DNA of 64,000 nucleotides. Source: Aegilops tauschii subsp. strangulata. Its lineage: Eukaryota > Streptophyta > Magnoliopsida > Poales > Poaceae. Position 1 is the first letter of the stretch. Each line of letters opens with the position of its first letter. The notes under the pieces were generated by a model. It saw nothing but the letters and a program-made list of their open reading frames with translations. It was not told the DNA's origin and ran no database searches. The DNA is taken from contig NC_053037.3 in assembly GCF_002575655.3 (NCBI RefSeq), positions 505,742,544 to 505,806,543 on the forward strand, written 5' to 3'. Position numbers and translations under genes: made by a program. Positions 56,394 through 64,000 of this stretch are shown here, piece after piece.

Positions 56394-59300
56394 TGTGACG
56401 CCCCCGATTTGACCGTACACTAATCATGCACGCAAATGTGTACGATCAAGATCAGGGACTCACGGGAAGATATCAGAACACAACTCTAAAACATAAATAA
56501 GTCATACAAGCATCATAATACAAGCCAGAGGCCTCGAGGGCTCGAATACAAGTGCTCGATCATAGACGAGTCAGCGGAAGCAACAATATCTGAGTACAGA
56601 CATAAGTTAAACAAGTTTGCCTTAAGAAGGCTAGCACAAACTGGGATACAGATCGAACGAGGCGCAGGCCTCCTGCCTGGGATCCTCCTAACTACTCCTG
56701 GTCGTCGTCAGCGGCCTGCACGTAGTAGTAGGCACCTCCAGTGTCGTAGGTGTCGTCGTCGACGGTGGCGTCTGGCTCCTGGACTCCAGCATCTGGTTGT
56801 GACAACCAGATAGAAAAGGGGGAAAAGAGGGAGAGAAGCAACCGTGAGTACTCATCCAAAGTACTCGCAAGCAAGGAGCTACACTACATATGCATGGGTA
56901 TATGTGAAAAGGGGCATATCAGTGGACTGAACTGCAGAATGCCAGAATAAAAGGGGGATAGCTAGTCCTGTCGAAGACTACGCTTCTGGCCATCTCCATC
57001 TTGCAGCATGTAGAAGAGAGTAGATTGAAGTCCTCCAAGTAGCATCGCATAGCATAATCCTACCCCACGATCCCCTCCCCGTCGCCCTGTTAGAGAGCGA
57101 TCACCGGGTTGTATCTGGCACTTGGAAGGGTGTATTTTATTCAGTATCCAGTTCTAGTTGTCATAAGGTCAAGGTACAACTCTGGGTCGTCCTTTTATCG
57201 AGGGACACGGCTATTCGAATAGATAAACTTCCCTGCAGGGGTGCACCACATAACCCAACACGCTCGATCCCATTTGGCCGGACACACTTTTCTGGGTCAT
57301 GCCCGGCCTCGTAAGATCAACGCGTCGCAGCCCCACCTAAGCACAACAGAGCGGTCAGCACGCCGGTCTAACCCTATGCGCGCAGGGGTCTGGGCCCATC
57401 GCCCTATGCACACCTGCACGTTGCGTACGCGGCCGGAAGCAGACCTAGCCTAGTGGCGTTCCAGTCCAATCCGGCGCGCGCCACTCAGTCGCTGACGTCA
57501 AGAAGGCTTCGGCTGATACCACGACGCCGGGATACCCATAACTACTCCCGCGTAGATGGTTAGTGCGTATAGACCAAATGTCCAGACTCAGATCAAATAC
57601 CAAGATCTCGTTAAGCGTGTTAAGTAACCGCGAACGCCGACCAGGGCCAGGCCCACCTCTCACCTGGGTGGTCTCAACCTGCCCTGTCGCTCCGCCACAA
57701 AGATCCACTTGCGGGTACTCCTACGAGCCGACCCGACTTTAGTCACCACATGTATCATGTATATAGTATATAAGTATATACCCGTGATCACCGCCCAGGT
57801 GATCACGACCCGATAGTATAGCACAGCAGACGGACAAGAATGTAGGGCCACTGATGGAAAACTAGCATCCTATACTAAGCATGTAGGATTGCAGGTACAG
57901 GTATCAACAGTAGTAGCAAGGATAGGCTATGCATCAGGATAGGATATCGAAAAGCAGTAACATGCTACACTACTCTAATGCAAGCAGTATAGAGAAGAAT
58001 AGGCGATATCTGGTGATCAAGGGGGGGGGGCTTGCCTGGTTGCTCTGGCAAGTAGGAGGGGTCGTCGACTCCGTAGTCGAACTGGGCAGCAGCAGGGGCG
58101 GTCTCGTAGTCTACCGGAGAGAAGAGGGGGAAGAAACAGTAAATACAATGCAAACATAAGCATGACTATGCGTGACATGACAATGAGCGGTGCTAGGTGT
58201 GTCCTAACGCGACAGTAGGTGGTACCGGTGAAGGGGGGGAACATCCGGGAGGTATTCCCGATGTTTCGCGTTTTCGGATAGACGGACCGGAGGGGGAAGT
58301 TGCTAGTTCGATAGGTTAGGGAGGTGTGGTGGACGAACGGACTGCGTATTCGGATTCGTCTCGTCGTTCTGAGCAACTTTAATATAGAAAACATTTTCAT
58401 CCGAGTTACGGTTTAAAAGATATGAATTTTCAAAGTTTATTTGAATTTCTGGAATTATTTGAATTAAGCAAAAATGAATTATGACGTCAGCATGAGGCAA
58501 TGCTGACGTCATCAGGTCAACAGAGCGACTGACCAGGTCAAACTGACCAGCGGGCCCCACCTGTCATAGACAGTGGGCTAACAGAAGATTAAACTAATTA
58601 ATTTTTAGTTAATTAACTACTGGGCCCACCTGTCAGTGAGTGATTAGATTAATTAATTAGTTTTAATTATAAAAACATTTTTATTTTCTCTTTTTTTTAA
58701 TTTTGCGGCGGGGCCCGCATGTCAGTGGCTGAGCCTGCCCAGTCAGCACGTTGACTGGGTTGACCCAGTCAACGGGGCCCACGGGCAGTGGCACTGGGGG
58801 GGGCAGGCCAGCCACGTCGGCGGCCGGCGCCGGAGCAACTCCGACGAGCCAAACGCGGCGGCGCGGCTCGGGAGGGGCGCGGGTTTCGCGCACAGGGGGT
58901 CTGCGGGGTCGTGGCTGGGCGCGTTCGACGCGGCTTGGCGCCGCGCGTCCAACGGTGGTGGCCGGAGCGGATGGAACGGGCGGGGGCGAGCGCTACGAGC
59001 TCGCCGGCGGCGAGGTACTTCGGGCTGGGGCGGGTGCGGCGTTAGGGCGCGCGAGCGGCCGAACTAGCTAGCTAGGCGGGTGCTACACGGTGCGGTCGAG
59101 CTAACGGGCATACGCCCATGACCAAATGGTCACCGGAGACCCGCCTGCGACGAGCTCCGCGGCGCGGCGTTCGGGCGCGCGTGGGGAAGCCGCTAGGGGG
59201 CGCGCGAGAGAGAAAGGACAGGGGAGGAGGGGGAGAGGCTCACGGCGAGGCTGTAGGGGGACGGCAGCGTGCTCGGGGAGGCTCGAGGCGGCGAAACGGG

Positions 59301-60087
59301 GCGGCGATCGACAACGGTCGTGCGGGGAAGACGAGCTCGGGGAGGCCGTTGCAGTGGCTCGGAGCTCCAACGGAGAGGTGGAGGTGGTGTAGTCGAGGGC
59401 GGCGACGGCGTACGACATGGCGAAGTGGCGATTGGGGCACGGTGGCCGCGGGAACGACAGTGAACGGCGGCGAGCACGCTCGGGTAGTGGGGATCGAAGG
59501 GGAGAGGGAGGTGGATCTGACGGGGGAGGCGCAGAGGCCGAGAGGGAGAGCGGGGGGTGAGTGGGAGAGGGGCCCGAGGAGGCGGGGAGGGGGGCTGGCG
59601 TCCTTATCCTCCCCGTCGCCGGCGAGGGGGTGCGGCGGGGACGGCCCCTGTTCCGACCCCGGTCGGGGGAATAGGGAAGGGGGCGAGGGGGAGTGGGAGA
59701 TGGGCTAGGCCGGCTGGGCCGGGGGTCGGCCCAGTTGGGCCAGGGGTCAAGTGGGGGGAGGGCCTTCTTTTTTTTTTTCTTTGTCTGTTCTGTTTTCTGT
59801 TTTCTTTTTATTTGTTTATTTTCTTTTCTGTTTTATTTCATTTAAAAGTATTTAGGCATTTTATAAAAATGTGTTTTCTCCATAATAATTATCAGTGCAA
59901 TTTCTGGCAGGGCCCGAACATTTTTGTTTAAATTTTTGAAAACTTTTATTTTCCACTTTTAAATTTAATTGAAGTTTGAATTAGGAGTTTGAAAAGGAAT
60001 GTGATTCAAATGTGATCAAGCCCTGTTTAGCAACATGATTAGCTTAATCACAGGGAGTTACTGTAGCATGATTCTCGGGGTGTTACA
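56394..60087 (-). repeat. 3' LTR of a Gypsy element, 3694 bp
   Basis: Minus-strand start TGTAACACCCCGAGAATC at 60087 and end GGGGGCGTCACA at 56394. Contains GC-rich frames (58700-59720) without family motifs, a G run at 58021-58030 and T-rich tracts at 58685 and 59768. The partner LTR and target duplication lie beyond the window. Confidence 0.88.
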
Positions 60088-60101
60088 AATCTCCTCCACT
60101 A
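60088..60101 (-). other. Polypurine tract of the Gypsy element
   Basis: The minus strand reads AGTGGAGGAGATT directly before the LTR start. Confidence 0.8.
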
Positions 60102-60122
60102 CAAGAAATCTCATCCCGAGAT

Positions 60123-63100
60123 TTAGGAGGTAGAAGGAAACAGTGCGGGGTATTCTTCGCGCAGACGATCCTCTCGTTCCCAAGTGGCCTCATCTTCAGA
60201 ATGGTGCGACCACTGGACTTTGAGAAACTTGATCGCCTTCTGACGTGTGCGGCGTTCAGCTTGGTTGAGAATGCGGACCAGATGCTCCTTATAGGAGAGG
60301 TCTTGCTGCAATTCGAGCACTTCATGATCCACAGCTCGGATTGGATCCTTGAAGCAACGGCGGAGCTGTGACACATGGAACACATCGTGAACCTGAGAAA
60401 GGTTCGGCGGTAGCTCCAGTTGGTATGCCACTTTTCCACGCCTTTCGAGAATAGTGAATGGGCCAATATAGCGAGGAGCTAGTTTGCCCTTGATGCCGAA
60501 GCGGTGAGCACCCTTCATAGGTGTGACTCGAAGATAAGCCTTTTCGCCAGGTTGATAGACCATGTCTTTATGATGACGGTCATACTGACTCTTCTGGCGT
60601 GACTGAGCAGTCTTGAGATTCTCACGAATAATGCGGACTTGTTCTTCGGCATCTTGGATAATATCCGGACCGAAGAGTGGACGTTCCCCAGTTTCTGACC
60701 AGTTCAGAGGGGTTCGACACTTTCGTCCATATAACACTTCGAAGGGGGCCATCTTCAGACTAGCTTGATAGCTATTATTATAAGAGAACTCAGCATACGG
60801 GAGAGATTCCTCCCATTTCTTGCCGAAGGAAATAACGCAAGCTCGAAGCATGTCTTCGAGAACTTGGTTGACGCGTTCAACTTGTCCTTGCGATTGAGGA
60901 TGAAACGCAGTACTGAATGACAGATGAGTTCCCATAGCTTCTTGGAAACTTGCCCAGAATCTTGAAGTGAATAAGCTGCCACGGTCTGAGCTGATAACCA
61001 ATGGAATACCGTGGAGTGAAACAATCCTGGACATATAGAGCGTTGCCAACTGGCTAGCAGTGATCGTTTCTTTGACTGCCAGAAAATGTGCAACTTTGGA
61101 AAGTCGGTCAATGACGACAAGAATAGCATCATTACCTTTCTGTGATTTGGGAAATCCAGTGACGAAGTCCATTTCAACATGGTCCCATTTCCATTCAGGA
61201 ATAGAGATAGGTTGCAGAGTTCCAGCAGGCCTTTGATGTTCTGCTTTGATACGACGGCAAACGTCACACTCAGCAACATAACGAGCAATGGCTTGCTTCA
61301 TATTAGACCACCAGAATCTCTGACGGATGTCTTGGTACATCTTTGTACTACCAGGATGGATACACAGAGGTGTATCATGAGCTTCTTTCATAACTTCCTG
61401 TGTCATATCCAGGTTTTTCTCTGCACATGGCACCACTAGGCGGCCCTTGAAGTATAGGGTGCCATCTTCAGCAATGGTGAAGAATGAGGGCTTTCCTTCT
61501 GCGAGGTAGCGCTTAATCTTGTGGGCTTCAGAGTCATACTTCTGTAGCCTTTTGATGCTATCCACGAGATCTGGTTTAGCAACTAGGGTATTGAGGGAAC
61601 CCTGGGTAACAACGTGGAGGTTCACCTTGCCAAACTCCTTAGGAGGGGGAGTGAGTGCACCCGAAGGAACAATATGGAGGTTCAGCTTCCTGAATTCTTC
61701 AACAAGCGAGGGCTGAACTTTGTGAACCTGGAGGTGGTTGCAGTAAGACTTGCGGCTCAAGGCATCAGCCATTACATTAGCCTTGCCTGGCGTATAGGAA
61801 ATACCCAAGTCAAAGTCTGCAACAAGCTCCATCCATCTCTGTTGACGGAGGTTCAGATCTGGCTGAGTAAACAGATACTTCAGACTTTGGTGGTCAGTGA
61901 AGATCTCGCAACGATTACCGAGAAGGTAATGTCGCCACTGCTTCAGCGCATGAATGTCAGCAGCAAGTTCGAGGTCGTGAACTGGGTAGTTCTCTTCGTG
62001 AGGGCGCAATTGCCGAGAGGCATAAGCAATCACTTTGCGGTCTTGCATTAGGACACAGCCTAATCCTTGACGGGAAGCGTCGCAGTAAATGACAAAGTCC
62101 TTCTTAGTAACAGGTGGAGCTAGAACTGGAGCAGAAGTCAACTTGTCTTTGAGTGCTTGGAAACTTTCCTGACATTTGTCTGTCCATTGGAACTTGACAC
62201 CCTTATGCAACAGGTTAGTCAGAGGCCTGGCGATCTTAGAGAAGTTCTCGACGAATCGACGGCAATAGCTGGCGAGACCGAGAAAACTTCTGACTTGCTT
62301 AACGTTCTTGGGAGGAGTCCAATCAAGAATAGCCTGAACTCGCTCGGGGTTGACAGCAATACCATCCTTAGAGATGACGTGCCCAAGATAGGTTACTTCC
62401 GGTAGCCAGAATTCACATTTGGAGAACTTGGCATATAGTTGATGCTCTCGTAGCTTCTCCAGCACAAGTCGAAGATGTTCGGCATGTTCTTCTTTGTTCT
62501 TGGAAAATACCAGGATATCATCCAGATAAACCACGACGAACTTGTCGAGGTAATCCATGAATATATAGTTCATCAGACGAGAGAAGGTGGCTGGAGCATT
62601 GGTTAAACCGAAAGACATGACGGTGTACTCGTATGAACCATAGCGAGTCACGAAGGCGGTCTTTGGGATATCCTCTTCTCGAACACGGATCTGGTGGTAG
62701 CCCAACCTCAAGTCGAGCTTAGAGAACACTGACGAACCCGCCAGTTGATCATACAGATCATTGATCCGAGGAAGGGGGTATTTATTCTGAATGGTAGCTT
62801 GGTTTATAGGACGACAGTCTTGAACCAATCGGTTAGTCCCATCCTTCTTCTTAACAAAGAGAGAAGGTGCTCCCCAAGGAGAGCAACTTGGGCGAATGAA
62901 TCCTTTGCGAAGAGATTTGTCGATTTCCTCCTTAAGCTCAAGGAGTTCATGCGGCGGCATTTTGTAGGGTCGCTTGGCTATAGGAGTGGTGCCTGGTTTC
63001 AAGTCGATGATGAATTCGACAGCTCTAGCAGGGGGAATCCCTGGAAGTTCTTCAGGGAAGACGTCGAGGAATTCACGCACGACGGGAATGTTTTCAATGC

Positions 63101-63995
63101 CCTCGAGTGGTGCAGCGTTCAATGCATTCAATGCATAGAGCCTTGCCTCGGCATTTTGCACCAGATGAGCTTGGTAAGCAACTATTTCATCTGAAGGGTG
63201 TAGCAGATGGACGGTCTTAGTGGCGCAAACTATAGAAGCAGTATGCGCTTTCAACCAATCCATACCCAAAATGAGGTCGATGTTAGACGTCTTCAGGATA
63301 ATGGGAGAGGCATAGAATTCCAGCCCTTCGATTTCCACGGGGACATCGATGCCAACCAAGGAGGTTTGACACTGTCCCACGGGGGTTTTGACCAATACAG
63401 AGGTGTTCATCTCCTCACATTTAACGTCGTGCTTGTATGCAAAATCTTCTGACATGAATGAATGCGATACACATGTATCAAATAAAACGGATGCTGGTAC
63501 TGAATTTACGAGGAGTGTACCCATCACAGTAGCAGGCTGGTCTTGAGCTTCGTTGAGATCAACGTGGTTGGCATGAGCACGACCATAAGACTTAGCATTG
63601 TTGTTGCGGGGCTGATTGTTACCACGGCCAGTTGCTGGGAGGGAAAGTTGATTCTGATTCTGATGGCAGTCCCTGGCACGGTGACCTGGTTGTCCACACT
63701 TGTACCACAGACCATTATTGGGAGTGGGAACATGAGCTTGGGATGGTGGAGCTGGAAGTCTTGACTGCCTAGAGGGTGGTGGAGGCAGACGAGGTGCAGC
63801 ATAGGTCTGCCTTGGGGCAGATGCATTTGGACGGTACATGCTGTTCGGGATCCATATCTTACGCTTCTGTGCGGGCGAGCCCGAAGATGAGCCCGTGTCA
63901 CGGTTGCGCCTGTGAGAGCTCTGGTATTCCTGCAGACCAGTTTCGACATTGATGGCCTTGTTCACCAAGGTGGCGAAATCAGCAAAGTCATGCAC
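60123..63995 (-). CDS. Gypsy gag-pol with chromodomain, 5' part beyond the window
   Basis: 1290 codons without a stop, open toward the right edge; TAA at 60123-60125. From the first visible Met: end of Gag with zinc knuckle (about 97-110), protease (about 171-180), RT (YLDDILVF, about 488), RNase H ([20 protein letters not shown]), integrase (HPGSTKMY...CDVCRRIK zinc site; [23 protein letters not shown] catalytic blocks) and a C-terminal chromodomain-like end ([18 protein letters not shown]). Order RT before integrase makes it Gypsy; the chromodomain points to a Tekay/Del-type chromovirus. Two key residues are changed: the knuckle reads WYKCGQPGH where C-x2-C is expected, and the protease reads FDTCVSH where FDTG/SGAS is expected. 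So the frame is open but the product is probably defective. Confidence 0.93.
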   Translation of the reverse strand: MHDFADFATLVNKAINVETGLQEYQSSHRRNRDTGSSSGSPAQKRKIWIPNSMYRPNASAPRQTYAAPRLPPPPSRQSRLPAPPSQAHVPTPNNGLWYKCGQPGHRARDCHQNQNQLSLPATGRGNNQPRNNNAKSYGRAHANHVDLNEAQDQPATVMGTLLVNSVPASVLFDTCVSHSFMSEDFAYKHDVKCEEMNTSVLVKTPVGQCQTSLVGIDVPVEIEGLEFYASPIILKTSNIDLILGMDWLKAHTASIVCATKTVHLLHPSDEIVAYQAHLVQNAEARLYALNALNAAPLEGIENIPVVREFLDVFPEELPGIPPARAVEFIIDLKPGTTPIAKRPYKMPPHELLELKEEIDKSLRKGFIRPSCSPWGAPSLFVKKKDGTNRLVQDCRPINQATIQNKYPLPRINDLYDQLAGSSVFSKLDLRLGYHQIRVREEDIPKTAFVTRYGSYEYTVMSFGLTNAPATFSRLMNYIFMDYLDKFVVVYLDDILVFSKNKEEHAEHLRLVLEKLREHQLYAKFSKCEFWLPEVTYLGHVISKDGIAVNPERVQAILDWTPPKNVKQVRSFLGLASYCRRFVENFSKIARPLTNLLHKGVKFQWTDKCQESFQALKDKLTSAPVLAPPVTKKDFVIYCDASRQGLGCVLMQDRKVIAYASRQLRPHEENYPVHDLELAADIHALKQWRHYLLGNRCEIFTDHQSLKYLFTQPDLNLRQQRWMELVADFDLGISYTPGKANVMADALSRKSYCNHLQVHKVQPSLVEEFRKLNLHIVPSGALTPPPKEFGKVNLHVVTQGSLNTLVAKPDLVDSIKRLQKYDSEAHKIKRYLAEGKPSFFTIAEDGTLYFKGRLVVPCAEKNLDMTQEVMKEAHDTPLCIHPGSTKMYQDIRQRFWWSNMKQAIARYVAECDVCRRIKAEHQRPAGTLQPISIPEWKWDHVEMDFVTGFPKSQKGNDAILVVIDRLSKVAHFLAVKETITASQLATLYMSRIVSLHGIPLVISSDRGSLFTSRFWASFQEAMGTHLSFSTAFHPQSQGQVERVNQVLEDMLRACVISFGKKWEESLPYAEFSYNNSYQASLKMAPFEVLYGRKCRTPLNWSETGERPLFGPDIIQDAEEQVRIIRENLKTAQSRQKSQYDRHHKDMVYQPGEKAYLRVTPMKGAHRFGIKGKLAPRYIGPFTILERRGKVAYQLELPPNLSQVHDVFHVSQLRRCFKDPIRAVDHEVLELQQDLSYKEHLVRILNQAERRTRQKAIKFLKVQWSHHSEDEATWEREDRLREEYPALFPSTS

Positions 63996-64000
63996 TAGAA

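Noticed and set aside
59118..59708. 196-codon arginine/glycine-rich frame
   Set aside because: Lies inside the Gypsy LTR in very GC-rich sequence with competing frames on both strands.
60097..60108. CACTACAAGAAA, like a CACTA transposon start
   Set aside because: Sits between the gag-pol stop and the polypurine tract of the Gypsy element; there is no partner end or subterminal repeat.
1..64000. tRNA, rRNA or snoRNA genes
   Set aside because: I saw no cloverleaf-type A/B box pairs or rRNA-like sequence; a tRNAscan-type search would be needed to exclude them.

Overview
The window looks like Triticeae grass nuclear DNA (wheat, Aegilops, barley or a close relative). It contains one intact, intron-rich plant gene in a bed of nested transposable elements. 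The Copia LTR termini (TGTTGGAAATATGCCC and TGAAGGAAATATGCCC types) are those I know from the Angela/BARE1/WIS group of Triticeae. Everything here was read by eye without alignments or searches, so family names are recognition, not database results.

Layout. 1-8126: a young Angela-like Copia element on the minus strand, cut by the left window edge, with almost identical LTRs and a nearly complete gag-pol frame. 8638-10371: a solo LTR of the related WIS type with a near-perfect 5-bp target duplication. 10870-11359: a decayed RNase H (RVT_3) remnant. 11753-13146: a PIF/Harbinger-like element (TSD TTA) carrying a broken GRF zinc-finger gene. 13717-19506: the host gene, an intact GH35 beta-galactosidase in 19 exons (844 codons) with a C-terminal galactose-lectin domain. 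20140-21940: its 3' flank, a low-copy segment that recurs at 29174-29600 and 54497-55954; the copies serve as empty sites for dating later insertions. 21944-29173: a nested TE cluster (Copia 3' end, a 2.65-kb solo LTR inside its LTR, and a 5'-truncated LINE). 30374-38975: a complete but older and heavily mutated WIS-like Copia with TSD CATCA. 39240-43060: fragments of Gypsy-like LTRs and a CACTA end. 44057-45502: a second Harbinger-like element with a decayed cargo frame. 45645-50719: a Mutator-like element with roughly 0.6-kb inverted repeats carrying a plant mobile domain (PMD) pseudogene. 51476-53189: a MITE and a second GRF-carrying Harbinger element, which landed exactly in the MITE's own TTA target duplication. 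54497-55954: third copy of the beta-galactosidase 3'-flank segment. 56394 to the end: the 3' LTR and gag-pol of a chromodomain Gypsy element on the minus strand, running off the right edge.

How it fits together. Only the beta-galactosidase looks like a functional host gene (secreted, cell-wall galactan or glycan remodelling). Around it are two kinds of DNA transposon that carry non-transposase genes (GRF zinc finger; PMD), all now broken, mostly at codons explained by C-to-T or G-to-A change. The most unusual material is this set of gene-carrying TIR elements, together with the triplicated 3' flank of the beta-galactosidase whose copies record the order of transposon arrival.
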